DNA from: Amycolatopsis sacchari | GTDB taxonomy: Bacteria > Actinomycetota > Actinomycetes > Mycobacteriales > Pseudonocardiaceae | Assembly (NCBI RefSeq): GCF_900114035.1 | Contig: NZ_FORP01000013.1 | Location: forward strand, 142,964-206,963 | Length of the DNA: 64,000 bases | Reading direction: 5' to 3' | Shown here: positions 51,226-60,893 of the stretch, one piece after another | Layout of the letters: every line of letters begins with the position of its first letter | How positions within the stretch are numbered: position 1 is the first letter of the stretch | Made by a program: the position numbers and the translations under genes | The notes under the pieces: generated by a model | The model's database searches: none | The model's input: only the letters and a program-made list of their open reading frames with translations | Told to the model about the DNA's origin: nothing

Positions 51226-52576
51226 GCTCGGCGGCGGCGCACCGGGCGCGTTCGGCCGTCTGCCGGGCCAAGGTGGCGGACAGGCCGGTGTACCGGCTCG
51301 GGTCCAGCAGTCCCTTGACCTCGCCGGGAGTGAGGTGAGGTGCGATCCGGGGATCCTGCGCGAGGAGGTCGGCGAACCGGCCCTCGCCGGCCGACGCGCG
51401 TTCGGCCGCCTCGCCGACGAGGCCGTGCGCCCGCTGGCGGCCGACTTTTTCCCCGAGCGCCAGCATCACCGCCTCCGAATTGATCAGTCCGTCGGTCAGC
51501 GCGAGGTTCACCCGCATCCTGGACTCGTCGACCTCCAGACCGCTCACCAGCGCGACCAGGTAGGCCAGCAGGTCGCCGCCGAGCACGGACGCGTCGGCGA
51601 CGACGCCGTCCAGCAGCGCCGACTGCGCGCCGTCGGCCTCGTGGTCCTGCACCATCGCTTCGAGCGCCGGCGCGGCGAGCGCCCGGAGCCGGGCCGACAG
51701 CGTGAGGACGTGGTCGCACAGCTGGGGATTCCGCTTGTGCGGCATGGTGGAACTGCCGATGCTTCCCGGCGGCGCGCCCTCCCGCACCTCACCGAACTCC
51801 GGCTTCATCAGCGTCCGGACCTCCCGCGCCATCGCGGCCCCGGTGGCGGCGAGCAGGCCCAGCACGCAGACGTACTCGGTGAACGGGTCGGCGATCGTGC
51901 GGGCGGGCAGGGCCATGGAGCCCAGGCCCAGCCGCCGCCCGACCAGTCCCTGGAGTTCGGGCCCACGGGCACCGTACGACGCGAAAGTCCCGGCCGCGCC
52001 GCCCACCATCGCCACGAGGAGGTCGTCCTCCAGCCGCCGGAGCCGGGTCCCGTGGCGCGCGAGCTGGTCGAGCCAGATCGCGACCTTGAACCCCAGGGTC
52101 ACCGGCACGGCGTGCTGCCCGTGGGTGCGTCCCGCCACGACCACCTCGGCTCCCCGGTCGGCCAGGTCGGCGGCGACCGACAGCAACCCGGCGAGCGACC
52201 GCAGGAGGATCCGGTGCACGTCCCGCGTCACGAGCACGTCACCGGTCTGCATGATGTTCTGCGACGTGGCTCCCCAGTGGACCCACCCGCCGTCCGGCTC
52301 TCCCACGACTTCCGCCAGCTCGGCGATCAACGGCATCAACGGGTGGCTCATCTCGGCCATCCGCCGCTCGATGCGCGGCACGTCGAGCCGCCGGAGATCG
52401 GCGGAGGCGGAGATCGCCCTGGCGGCGCTGTCGGGGATCATCCCCAGCTCGGCCTGGGCGAGTGCCAGCGCGGCCTCGACGTCGAGCCAGCGCTGCCACC
52501 GGTTCGGCGTGGCGACGAGGGCGCGGACTCCCGGGTCAGGCACCCGGGAACCGGTGAAGTGCTGTCTGCCTGACAT
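51197..52576 (-). CDS. Fumarase/adenylosuccinate lyase superfamily enzyme (PcaB-like)
   Basis: 459 residues from the ATG at 52576. The superfamily signature GSSTMPHKRNP is intact, with GRTHGQHAVPVTLGFK and HWGATSQNIMQTGD carrying the other active-site residues. The TSQNIMQTGD and PHKRNP forms fit 3-carboxy-cis,cis-muconate cycloisomerase and adenylosuccinate-lyase-like members rather than fumarase. It is the last gene of the CocE/ABC transporter operon, so it probably acts on the imported compound; purine synthesis is unlikely. Confidence 0.84.
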   Translation of the reverse strand: MSGRQHFTGSRVPDPGVRALVATPNRWQRWLDVEAALALAQAELGMIPDSAARAISASADLRRLDVPRIERRMAEMSHPLMPLIAELAEVVGEPDGGWVHWGATSQNIMQTGDVLVTRDVHRILLRSLAGLLSVAADLADRGAEVVVAGRTHGQHAVPVTLGFKVAIWLDQLARHGTRLRRLEDDLLVAMVGGAAGTFASYGARGPELQGLVGRRLGLGSMALPARTIADPFTEYVCVLGLLAATGAAMAREVRTLMKPEFGEVREGAPPGSIGSSTMPHKRNPQLCDHVLTLSARLRALAAPALEAMVQDHEADGAQSALLDGVVADASVLGGDLLAYLVALVSGLEVDESRMRVNLALTDGLINSEAVMLALGEKVGRQRAHGLVGEAAERASAGEGRFADLLAQDPRIAPHLTPGEVKGLLDPSRYTGLSATLARQTAERARCAAAELTTEHEPAR

Positions 52577-52590
52577 CGGCACTCTCCCGT

Positions 52591-53421
52591 TCAGGACGCC
52601 GTCCGGGCGCCGCGCCGCCGCGCCTGCTCCCGGGGATCGGGCACGGGCGCGGCGCTGAGCAACGCGCGGGTGTAGGGGTCGGAGGGGTACGACGTGACCT
52701 GTTCGACGTCTCCCTGTTCGACGATCCGGCCTCGGTACATGACCGCCACCCGGTGCGACACGTGCCGCACCACGTCGATGTCGTGGGTGATGAACAGGTA
52801 GCTCAAGCCGAACTGCTGCTGCAGATCCAGCAGCAGGTTGAGGATCTGCGCCTGCACCGACAGGTCGAGCGCGCTCGTGGGCTCGTCGCACACGACCAGT
52901 TCCGGCTCCGGTACGAGCGCGCGGGCGATCGCGATCCGCTGTCGCTGGCCGCCCGAGAACTGCGTCGGATACCGGTGCGCCGCGTCCGGGGTCAGGCCCA
53001 CGCGGCGTAGCGTGTCCGCGACCTTGGCGAGGATCTCGGCCCTGGTCAGCCGCTCGCCGAAACGCAGGGGCTCGGCGAGCGTCTGCCCCACCGTGCGCGC
53101 CGGATTGAGCGAGTTGTACGGATCCTGGAACACGACCTGGAGGCGGCGGGCGAGCGGGCGACGGCGCTTCCCGCTGAGCCTGGTGATGTCCTCCCCGTCG
53201 AGCAGGATGCGGCCCTCCGCCACCGGTACCCGGCCGAGGATGGCGTTGCCCAGCGTGGACTTGCCGGAACCGGACTCGCCGACGAGCCCGAGCGTCTCGC
53301 CGCGGCCGATCCGGAGCGAGACCCCGTCCACGGCCGGCACGGTCCGCCCGTGCCGGCCGGGCACGGCGAACCGCACCCGGAGGTCGGCGACGTCGAGCAG
53401 CGGAGCGGAGCATGTGTTCAC
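52591..53421 (-). CDS. ABC transporter ATP-binding protein, oligopeptide/nickel type (DppF/OppF-like)
   Basis: 276 residues from the GTG at 53421, overlapping the upstream stop (GTGA). Walker A GESGSGKST, Q-loop VVFQDPYNSLNP, signature FSGGQRQRIAIAR, Walker B LVVCDEPTSALD and the H-loop FITHD are all present. The C-terminal SYPSDPYTRALLSAAPVPDP extension is typical of DppF/OppF. It pairs with the ATPase half of the adjoining fused protein. Confidence 0.92.
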   Translation of the reverse strand: MNTCSAPLLDVADLRVRFAVPGRHGRTVPAVDGVSLRIGRGETLGLVGESGSGKSTLGNAILGRVPVAEGRILLDGEDITRLSGKRRRPLARRLQVVFQDPYNSLNPARTVGQTLAEPLRFGERLTRAEILAKVADTLRRVGLTPDAAHRYPTQFSGGQRQRIAIARALVPEPELVVCDEPTSALDLSVQAQILNLLLDLQQQFGLSYLFITHDIDVVRHVSHRVAVMYRGRIVEQGDVEQVTSYPSDPYTRALLSAAPVPDPREQARRRGARTAS

Positions 53422-55364
53422 GCCGTCCTCCCGACCGCGTCGACCGGTGTGGCCTGTCCTCGTGCCACGTCCTCGTGGTGCAGGCAGCGTGTCCGGTGCT
53501 CTGGTTCGACCTGGAGCAACGGGATCGGCGCGAGGGTGCACTCCTCGGTCGCGAGCGCGCACCGGTCGGCGAAGTGGCAGCCAGCCGGCCAGTCACCCGG
53601 ATCGGGCACCGAACCGGGAATACCGGGCAGGTGAGTCCGCGGGGTGCCGCGGCGCGGCATCGACCCCAGCAGCCCGGTGGTGTACGGATGACGTGGCCGG
53701 TCGAACAGTTCGGTGACCTCGCCCGTTTCCACGATCTGGCCGGCGTACATGACGTAGGCGCGTGAGCAGAGGTCTGCGACGACGCCCCAGTCGTGGCTGA
53801 TCAGCAGGATCGCCAGTCCGGTGTCGCGCTGCAGCCCCCGCAGCAGGTCGAGGATCTCCGCCTGCACCGTGACGTCCAGCGCGGTGGTGGGTTCGTCGGC
53901 GATGAGCAGCTTCGGATTCCCCGACAGGGCCATGGCGATCGACACGCGCTGTGCCATCCCGCCGGACAGCTCGTGCACGTACCGGCGCGCGACCTGCTCT
54001 GGCTCGGGCAGGTTGACCTTCTCCAGCAGTTCGACGCTGCGGGCCCGCACCGCCTTGCGGCTGCCGGGCCGGTGGCGTCGCACGAGCTCGTCGAGCTGGT
54101 GGCCCACGGTGAACACCGGGTCGAGGCTCGCCAGCGGTTCCTGGGAGATCAGCGCGATCTCCGCGCCACGGAGCCTGCGCAGCCCGGTCTGGCTCATCGT
54201 GGTGAGGTCCTCGTCGCCGAACCGGATCCGGCCCCGGGTGACCGCCGCGCCGGCCGGGAGCAGCCCGAGCACCGCCCTGCCGGTCATCGACTTCCCACAC
54301 CCGGACTCGCCGACGAGCCCCACCGTCTCGCCGCGTCCCACCTGGAGGCTGAGGTCCTCGAGCAGTGCGACCTCACGCCCGGGTTCGTTCAGCGCCACCG
54401 TCACGTTCCGCATGGACAGCAGGGCGGCCGGTTCCGGCTCGGCACTGTCCGGTGTGGACTCTGCCGGCCGGGTGCGCGCCTTCGGGCGCGGCTGTGGCGG
54501 GGCGTCCCGCTGCACGGTCGCGTCGCGGACGGTGTCGCCCAGCAGCCCGAACGCGAGCACTGTCAACGCGATCACGAGCCCGGACGGGACCAGCAGCCAC
54601 GGCTGCTGGTCGATTGCGTGAGAGGCGTCGGCGACGCCGTTGCCCCAGCTGGGTGTCGGCTGCTGTACGCCGAGGCCCAGGTAGCCGAGCCCGGTCTCGG
54701 CGAGCACGGCCGAGCCGGCGAACAGCGCGGTCTGCACGATGATGGGTCCCGCCACGCGGGGTAGCACGTGCCGCGTAACGATGTAGGCCGTCGGCAGACC
54801 GGCCACGTAGGCCGCGGAGATGTACAGCTCCTGGCGGACGACGAGGGTGGCTCCGCGGACCACGCGGGCGAGCGCCGGGGAGCCTAGGAACCCGAACGCG
54901 ATCATCGCCAAAGTCTCGTTGCTGCCGACGACCGCGACCACGACGAGCAGCGTGACCACGACGGGGATGGCGAGCAGCAGGTCGACCAGCCAGGAGACGA
55001 TCCGGTCGGTCCAGCCACCCGCGAACCCGGCGGCCAGACCGGCGGACACCCCGACGACGAGTGCGGTCAGCACCGCTTCCCCGACGCCGGTGAGTGTCAC
55101 GCGTCCGCCGTACATCAGGCGGCTGAGCACGTCCCGCCCCAGGCTGTCGGTGCCGAACGGGTGGAGCGCGCTCGGCCCGGACCTGGTGTGGAACAGGTCC
55201 GTCGCCGTCGGGTCGTAGGGCGCGAGCAGGGGCGCCGCGACGGCCGCGACCACGACCAGGACGAGGAAGCCGAGGCACACCAGGCCGAGTGGCCGTCGCG
55301 CGACGGCCCGCGGGATCCTGGCCCGCTGCACAGGTGCTGTCGCGGCTTGGGGGATCACGGTCAT
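53418..55364 (-). CDS. Fused ABC permease and ATP-binding protein (DppC-DppD type)
   Basis: 648 residues. Residues ~1-305 are a DppC-like inner-membrane permease with a typical N-terminus (ARRPLGLVCLGFLVL...HPFGTDSLGRDVLSRLMYGG split across the first 85 residues) and about six helices. After a ~30-residue Pro/Arg-rich linker, residues ~340-648 are a complete DppD-like ATPase: Walker A GESGCGKSM, signature LSGGMAQRVSIAM, Walker B LLIADEPTTALD, and a C-terminal GCHFADRCALATEEC cysteine extension. Usually these are two genes. ATGA and GTGA overlaps join it to its neighbours. Confidence 0.88.
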   Translation of the reverse strand: MTVIPQAATAPVQRARIPRAVARRPLGLVCLGFLVLVVVAAVAAPLLAPYDPTATDLFHTRSGPSALHPFGTDSLGRDVLSRLMYGGRVTLTGVGEAVLTALVVGVSAGLAAGFAGGWTDRIVSWLVDLLLAIPVVVTLLVVVAVVGSNETLAMIAFGFLGSPALARVVRGATLVVRQELYISAAYVAGLPTAYIVTRHVLPRVAGPIIVQTALFAGSAVLAETGLGYLGLGVQQPTPSWGNGVADASHAIDQQPWLLVPSGLVIALTVLAFGLLGDTVRDATVQRDAPPQPRPKARTRPAESTPDSAEPEPAALLSMRNVTVALNEPGREVALLEDLSLQVGRGETVGLVGESGCGKSMTGRAVLGLLPAGAAVTRGRIRFGDEDLTTMSQTGLRRLRGAEIALISQEPLASLDPVFTVGHQLDELVRRHRPGSRKAVRARSVELLEKVNLPEPEQVARRYVHELSGGMAQRVSIAMALSGNPKLLIADEPTTALDVTVQAEILDLLRGLQRDTGLAILLISHDWGVVADLCSRAYVMYAGQIVETGEVTELFDRPRHPYTTGLLGSMPRRGTPRTHLPGIPGSVPDPGDWPAGCHFADRCALATEECTLAPIPLLQVEPEHRTRCLHHEDVARGQATPVDAVGRTA

Positions 55365-56302
55365 CGGACACGCACCTTCGGGTTGAGCCAGCTGTAGGCG
55401 AGGTCGACGAGGAGGTTGACCGCCACGACGATCAACGTGAACACCACCACGACGCCCTGGATCATCGGCAGGTCGTGCTGGGTGGTCGAGTCGACGGCGA
55501 GGCCGCCGAGGCCCGGCATGGCGAACACCGTCTCCACCAGCACGGTGCCGCTGAGCAGGTGGACGAACACGATGCCGACGACGGTCACGACGGGGATGGC
55601 CGCGTTGCGCAGCGCGTGCCGGAAGACGATCGACCGCTCGGAGACCCCGTGGGCGCGCAGCGCCCGCACGAACTCCCGCGACAACACCTCGAGCATCCCG
55701 TCCCTGGTCTGCTTGGCGATGACCGCGATGCCGTGCACGGCCAGCGCGGTGACCGGGAGCACCAGGCTCAGCGCCCACTGCCCCGGGGACGCGTCGAGCG
55801 CGACGTACCCGGTGGCCGGGAACGCCCGCAACCCGACCGCGAACACCGTCACCAGTGCCAGCCCGAGCCAGAAGCTCGGCAGGGAGTGGCCGGCCAGCGA
55901 CAACACGTCCACGGTCCGGCCGAGCGCGCCGCCGCGCACCGCGCTGAACACCCCGAGCCCGATGCCGAGCGCCGCGGCGACGAGGGTCGTGACCAGGATG
56001 AGGGAGACGGTCACGCTCAGCCTGCTCGCGATCTCCGACGCCACGCTCAGCCCGCTGATGGGGGAGACACCCAGATCGCCTCGCAGCGCCTGGGTGAGCC
56101 AGTGCCAGTACTGGGTCAGCAGCGGTTCGTCGAGGCCGAGCTGGTGGCGCAGCTGGGCATAGGCCTCCGGGGTGTAGTTGATGCCGAGGATGGCGCGTGC
56201 GGTGTCGCCGGGAGTCAGTGCCTGCAACAGGAACGTCAGCAGCGAAACCCCGATCACCAGCGGGACGGAGATCAGCAGCCGCCGCAGTATCAGTCGCCTC
56301 AT
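55361..56302 (-). CDS. ABC transporter permease, DppB-like
   Basis: 313 residues starting MRRLILRRLLISVPLVIGVS, the standard DppB/OppB opening, with about six hydrophobic helices. The cytoplasmic EAA-like loop is EFVRALRAHGVSERSIVFRH. It overlaps the fused permease-ATPase gene by four bases and starts 16 bases after the binding-protein stop. It forms the transmembrane pore with the DppC-like half of the fused protein. Confidence 0.9.
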   Translation of the reverse strand: MRRLILRRLLISVPLVIGVSLLTFLLQALTPGDTARAILGINYTPEAYAQLRHQLGLDEPLLTQYWHWLTQALRGDLGVSPISGLSVASEIASRLSVTVSLILVTTLVAAALGIGLGVFSAVRGGALGRTVDVLSLAGHSLPSFWLGLALVTVFAVGLRAFPATGYVALDASPGQWALSLVLPVTALAVHGIAVIAKQTRDGMLEVLSREFVRALRAHGVSERSIVFRHALRNAAIPVVTVVGIVFVHLLSGTVLVETVFAMPGLGGLAVDSTTQHDLPMIQGVVVVFTLIVVAVNLLVDLAYSWLNPKVRVR

Positions 56303-56318
56303 GCGTGTCTCCTCCCGC

Positions 56319-57902
56319 TCAGCTCTTCGGGAACCACTCGACCGGATTGGCCTTGGGCTCCTTCGCGGTCGCCTCTACGCCGCCCACCATGGGCCGGGAG
56401 TAGTACAGGTTGGGGGTGAACACGACCGGCACCAGCCAGGCGAGCTCGACGAGCCTGCGCACCACTTGCTGGTCCAGCCGCGCCCGGTTCGCGTCGTCGG
56501 CCACCGACGCCTGCTCGTAGAGGGACTGCAACTGGTCGTCACTGCTCTTCTGCGGGTTGTACACCGAGGCGTTGGGCAGGAACAGCAGCTGACCCATCGC
56601 GTAGATCGGCAGAGCCCCGGCGAGCACCCCGTAGGCCGGGTACTTCCCGCTCGTCAGGTCCTGGGTGTACTTCTGGAAGTCCGGTTGCGTGGTCAGCTGG
56701 ACCTGGACACCGACCTGCTTGAGGTCGTCGGCCATCGCCTGGATGACGAGGTCGGTGCCGCGGGTCGTCCTGGTCAGCACCGGCAGGGTGAACCCGTTGG
56801 GGTAGCCCGCTTCCGCGAGCAGCTGCCGTGCTTTCGCCGGGTCGTGGCCGTAGAAGTCCTGCGGGTTGTACCCGTCTTCACCGGGGAGCTGGATCTGTTC
56901 GGTCGGTGTGCCGTAGTCGCCGAACAACGCCTTGGTGATCTTCTGCCGGTCGACGGCGTAGTTGAGCGCCTGGCGGACCCGGACGTCCCCGAGTGCGGGC
57001 ACCAGTTGGCCGGCGCGGTCGGTCAGGTTGAGCCCGATGAAGCTCAACGGGGTCTGGGCGATCTGCAGGCCGGCGGACTTCGCCGCGTCGGCGGTGGTGT
57101 AGTCGGCGCGCAGCACGTCGACCTGACCGGTCTTGATCGCCGCCAGCGCGGTGTTCGCGTTGGTCAGCACCTTCACCACGACCCGGTCGTAGTGCACGGC
57201 GTTCTTGTTCCAATACTGCGGGTTGGGCACGTACGTGTAGTGGTCCTTCGACACGGTTGTCGCCGGGTCCAGGACGTAGGGTCCCGCGCCGGCCGACTGG
57301 GTGGCCAGTGTGTCGGGCTGTGCCAGCGCGGGGCCGCTCGCGACGTTCCCCGCCAGGAAATCCTGGGTGAACAAAACGGGCAGGATCGGGTTCGGCTGCG
57401 ACAGCGACACCCGCACGGTGAGGGGATCGGGTGCCTCGATGGAGGCGACGGCGGCCAGCAGCGAGGCCGAACTCGAGGTCTTCTTGAAGTGCTCGATGTT
57501 GGTCTTGACCACGTCCGCCGTGAGCGGGGAGCCGTCGCTGAACCGCACGTCGGGCCGGAGCTTCAGCTCGAACAGCTTGTTGCCCGTGCCCACGTAGTTC
57601 CAGGAGGTCGCCAGCCGGGGCTGGAGCGAACCGTCGGGCGCCCGGTAGATGAGCGGGTCGTAGGCCAGGTTGGCGTACAGGGAGGCGTCCGTGCTGAGCT
57701 TGGCCGGGTCCATGCTTTCCGGCGGGACGGGGAAGCCGATGTTCAGCACGCGATCCGCGCTACCACTGCCCGTGCCGCCGCCGCACGCGGCCGTCAGGGA
57801 CACCACGGCCAGCCCCACCGCGAACGCCGCGGCGGCCTTCCGCCAGCGGGGTTTTCCGGGATGAGGACGCCGCCGAACCAATGAGGCACCGTTGCCTTTC
57901 AT
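56319..57902 (-). CDS. ABC transporter substrate-binding lipoprotein, family 5
   Basis: 527 residues. The N-terminal Arg/Lys-rich segment, hydrophobic stretch and lipobox LTAAC (Cys40) mark a lipoprotein. The mature part matches SBP_bac_5: DRVLNIGFPVPPESMDPAKL, LFELKLRPDVRFSDGSPLTA, GPYVLDPATTVSKDHYTYVP, LGDVRVRQALNYAVDRQKI and PEDFYGHDPAKARQLL-like sequence. It captures a peptide or other small solute outside the membrane for the DppBC-type pore. Upstream genes are a decayed acyl-CoA ligase and a CocE-type hydrolase. Confidence 0.92.
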   Translation of the reverse strand: MKGNGASLVRRRPHPGKPRWRKAAAAFAVGLAVVSLTAACGGGTGSGSADRVLNIGFPVPPESMDPAKLSTDASLYANLAYDPLIYRAPDGSLQPRLATSWNYVGTGNKLFELKLRPDVRFSDGSPLTADVVKTNIEHFKKTSSSASLLAAVASIEAPDPLTVRVSLSQPNPILPVLFTQDFLAGNVASGPALAQPDTLATQSAGAGPYVLDPATTVSKDHYTYVPNPQYWNKNAVHYDRVVVKVLTNANTALAAIKTGQVDVLRADYTTADAAKSAGLQIAQTPLSFIGLNLTDRAGQLVPALGDVRVRQALNYAVDRQKITKALFGDYGTPTEQIQLPGEDGYNPQDFYGHDPAKARQLLAEAGYPNGFTLPVLTRTTRGTDLVIQAMADDLKQVGVQVQLTTQPDFQKYTQDLTSGKYPAYGVLAGALPIYAMGQLLFLPNASVYNPQKSSDDQLQSLYEQASVADDANRARLDQQVVRRLVELAWLVPVVFTPNLYYSRPMVGGVEATAKEPKANPVEWFPKS

Positions 57903-57945
57903 GTGTCCAGACCTCTCTAGAAGGGAACAGCGGCACTGCTTCGCG

Positions 57946-58815
57946 TCAGTGCCGCGGGACGGATGTGGCCGGGTCGAGTTCTTGCCGCCGTTGTTGCCTC
58001 AGCACGAACCGCTGGATCTTCCCGCTCGGTGTCTTCGGCAGCTCGTCGACGAAATGAACCCGGCGTGGGTACCTCGTCCGGTACCGCCACCACGGCGCTT
58101 TCCACCGCCTTGCAACCGGCCGTGATGATCACGTCGTCGTCGCGGGCGGTGAAGTGGAAGTCCCCCCGGTCGTCCACGTGACCGGCTTCGCCGCTGAAGT
58201 ACCAGCGGCCGTCCGCGCTGAACTTCCCGGGATCCACCCCGCCGTCGTAGCCGCCGAACCACGCCAGGGGGCCGGCAGGCAGGTCGACCGCGATTCGGCC
58301 GGTCTCACCCGGAGGTACCGGTTCGTCGCGGTCGCTCGCGAGCACCCGCACCGTCCAGCCCGGCATCGGTCGGCCCATCGTGCCCGGCTTGAGCGGTGCG
58401 GCGAGCCGGGGATCGTGGTGGTTGTTGATGACCCTCCCGGTCTCGGTCTGGCCGTAGTGATCGTGCACGCGCACCCCGAGCGCTGGCGCGGCCCACTCGT
58501 TCGGTGTGCCCGTCGTGCCCGAGGTGCGGATGTGCCCGAGCGGGCCGTCCGGGCCCACGACGCGAGGGGAAACCCGGGTTCGTTCCCCTCCACCAGTTCG
58601 GCGAAGCCGAGCGGCCCGGACGATTTCCCCACCACGATGACGCGCCACGACACGTCCGCGGGCAGGACGGCGCCCGGCTCCGGCGTGGCCACCCGGTCTC
58701 CTGGCCGCACCCCCAGCGCCGCCAGTGCCCGGGCGAACCTCTCGGACCTGTCGGCGCCGTGCTCGGCCAGCAACTGCCCTCCCCGGGCTGCCGGGTCGAG
58801 GTCACTGGGACGCAT
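57946..58815 (-). pseudogene. Decayed acyl-CoA synthetase (AMP-binding enzyme)
   Basis: Pieces of one ANL-superfamily ligase lie in three frames. The N-terminus (LLAEHGADRSERFARALAAL, GVRPGDRV) starts at the ATG at 58815. After a shift come IRTSGTTGTP, YGQTETGRVINNHHDP and GRWYFSGEAGHVDDRGDFHF. After another come RRVHFVDELPKTPSGKIQRF, containing the catalytic Lys, and the stop at 57946. About 290 codons remain where ~540 are expected, so there are internal deletions as well as frameshifts. Its start overlaps the CocE stop by 14 bases, showing that it was once an operon member. Confidence 0.85.
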
Positions 58816-60796
58816 CGCGGTCACCGTCCCTTGGTGTCGGCTGCGTGGCCGCCGAATCGGGAACGGCCACTTCCCACGTGCGGGAGAAGATGGTGGCCCT
58901 GTCCACCGCCACCTCCCCGGACAAGGTCACCGTGGTCGCGGTCATCCGCAGCTCCCCGCGCGCGAGGATCTTCTCGCCGCTGCACAGGTGAGCCCTGGCG
59001 TACGAGCTGGCAACGGTGAGCGCGGCGCCCGGCTCCGCGCGTTTCACCGAGGCGGACGCGTCGTGGCGAAGCTCCAGCAGGTGTTTCCCATCGGGAGTCC
59101 GCGCGACCAGTTCCTGACCGAGCGCCACCTTCACTCCACTGTGGACGATGTCACGGCTGACCGTCCAGCTCGGGTGGATCGGTGTCGACGGCGGACCGGC
59201 ATCGGGAGCGGGTCGCGGCAGCGGTACGACATCTGCGGAGCCCAGTGTAGCGGCGGGCAGGGTCAACGCCACCTTCACCAGGTGCATCGGGGTGTTCCCG
59301 TTCACCGCCGATACGGGCCACAAGCGAGGGAAATCCCCGTTGCTCAGGGCGATTCTGAGCCGCCTTCCGCGACGCACGCGGTAACAGGTCGGGGTGAACG
59401 GCACCTCCGTCACCGGTCCGGTGGCGACGGCGAGTCCCACGGTGATCAGCCGGGACCGGCCGTCCGCATCGACTTCGCTCAGCCGCGCCACCATGGGACG
59501 GCTCGGGGACCCGGGCAGTGTGCCGACCGAGAGCCGGGCACGGCCGGCGATCAGCACGTCCCGCTCCAGCGGTTCGCTGGTGCAGCACAGGCTTCGCATG
59601 TCGTCCTCGTGCTGGTCCAGAGGAAGGACGGAATCCTCGGCCGGCAGCGCCCAGAGACTGCTCACCGTCCCCACCGTGGGGTCCGGTGACCACACCGAGA
59701 TCACCTCGCCCTTCTCCGGGACGGGTCGTGGCCGCAGGACGGTGTCGGCACCGGTGGCGAGCCGGACTTGTCCGCCGGGGGGCGGCCAGGAATCGAAGCC
59801 GCGCCACCCCGGTTCCGCGCCTTGGACGTAGAGCGTGACGGGAGGCTCGTGGAACAGGCCGGTGTCCCTCTCCCGCAGCCAGTGCTCCCACCAGCGCAGG
59901 CTCAGTGCCCGGAAGTCGACCGGTGCCAGCTGCGACATATCGGGCATCGTGTGGGTCCACGGACCGACCAGGAGCTTCTTGGGCGCGTCGATCTCCTCGA
60001 ACGCGCGAATCGTGCCGTCGCAGAAGATGTCCTGCCAGCCGCCGATGCAGTAGGTGGGTGTGGTGATTGCCCGGGCGTCCACCACCCGGGTGCGCCAGGC
60101 CGGATCTCCCGGTGTTCGCCGCGCGAGGTCGAGCAGCCAGGGTTCCGCGTTGCGCAACCGGTCCGACCAGCGCTTTTGTTCCGCGGCGGTGCCGTACTGG
60201 CGAAGCGGGGGGAGCAGCTGGTTCAAGAACGTCTGCATGCCCCACCGGGCCACGGGGAAGAGTCCGCCGCGAGTACCGCCCGGATGCGCGAAGTCCCGTT
60301 CCGGATCGAGCATGCCCATCACGGGGAGGATCGCCTTGAGGTGCCCGGGCCCGCGGCTCGCGGTGCGCAGCGCCAGCACCGCGCCGTAGGAGTGCCCCCA
60401 CATCCCCACGTTCCCGTTGCACCACGGTTGCCGGGCGGCCCACTCGACGGCGGCCACCCCGTCGTCGGCTTCCCCCGGATCGAACGGGGGGCGCTGCGAC
60501 CCGTCCGACGAACCGACACCACGGAAATCGACCAGGACGCAGGCGTACCCGCGCTCCGCGTACCACCTGGAGGTCGGGAAATCGCGGATGCCCCACGTCG
60601 CGTCCTTGCGGTAGGGCAGGACCGTCACCAGAGCCGGCACGAGCCCGGCGGCGACGGGGAGGAACAGGTCCGCGGACAGCGTGGTGCCCGGGGTCCCCGA
60701 GGGGATGCGCACGTCTTGGACCACCTCCACGGCGAAGTGGGGGCCGTGGTCGTCGACCGATGGCGCGGAGGTGGCGAGAGGCTCGTAAACCGACAA
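58802..60796 (-). CDS. CocE/NonD-family hydrolase (X-Pro dipeptidyl-peptidase-like)
   Basis: 664 residues from a TTG at 60796. I chose this start because GGAGGG lies five bases upstream and the promoter found at 60894-60922 excludes the farther in-frame TTG at 60922. The alpha/beta-hydrolase domain has VDFRGVGSSDGS and the nucleophile elbow MWGHSYG (Ser136), with Asp and His expected around GGWQDIF and GPWTHTMPD. A C-terminal jelly-roll domain (FTPTCYRVRRGRRLRIALSN) follows. Members hydrolyse esters or proline-containing peptides. It is the first gene of the ABC transporter operon. Confidence 0.85.
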   Translation of the reverse strand: MSVYEPLATSAPSVDDHGPHFAVEVVQDVRIPSGTPGTTLSADLFLPVAAGLVPALVTVLPYRKDATWGIRDFPTSRWYAERGYACVLVDFRGVGSSDGSQRPPFDPGEADDGVAAVEWAARQPWCNGNVGMWGHSYGAVLALRTASRGPGHLKAILPVMGMLDPERDFAHPGGTRGGLFPVARWGMQTFLNQLLPPLRQYGTAAEQKRWSDRLRNAEPWLLDLARRTPGDPAWRTRVVDARAITTPTYCIGGWQDIFCDGTIRAFEEIDAPKKLLVGPWTHTMPDMSQLAPVDFRALSLRWWEHWLRERDTGLFHEPPVTLYVQGAEPGWRGFDSWPPPGGQVRLATGADTVLRPRPVPEKGEVISVWSPDPTVGTVSSLWALPAEDSVLPLDQHEDDMRSLCCTSEPLERDVLIAGRARLSVGTLPGSPSRPMVARLSEVDADGRSRLITVGLAVATGPVTEVPFTPTCYRVRRGRRLRIALSNGDFPRLWPVSAVNGNTPMHLVKVALTLPAATLGSADVVPLPRPAPDAGPPSTPIHPSWTVSRDIVHSGVKVALGQELVARTPDGKHLLELRHDASASVKRAEPGAALTVASSYARAHLCSGEKILARGELRMTATTVTLSGEVAVDRATIFSRTWEVAVPDSAATQPTPRDGDRDASQ

Positions 60797-60807
60797 CAGG
60801 ACCCTCC
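60797..60807 (-). promoter_or_regulatory. Strong ribosome-binding site for TTG start of CocE gene
   Basis: On the minus strand GGAGGG lies five bases before the TTG at 60796. This decides the start of the CocE gene, which has no ATG near its N-terminus. Confidence 0.55.
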
Positions 60808-60864
60808 ACAGTGGTCGAAGGCAGGACTGCCGAAGGACACGCGACGCTTCGGTGGACTGTTCCG

Positions 60865-60880
60865 ATCGAAGGACTTCGAT
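60865..60880. promoter_or_regulatory. Putative LacI operator upstream of CocE/ABC operon
   Basis: ATCGAAG-TC-CTTCGAT on the minus strand: perfect 7-bp arms with a 2-base centre. It lies shortly downstream of the -10 box at 60894-60899, a classical repressor position. It matches the palindrome in front of the LacI gene (45206-45219), including the flanking GATC[C/G]GAA. Confidence 0.55.
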
Positions 60881-60893
60881 TAACTTGCCCGAA

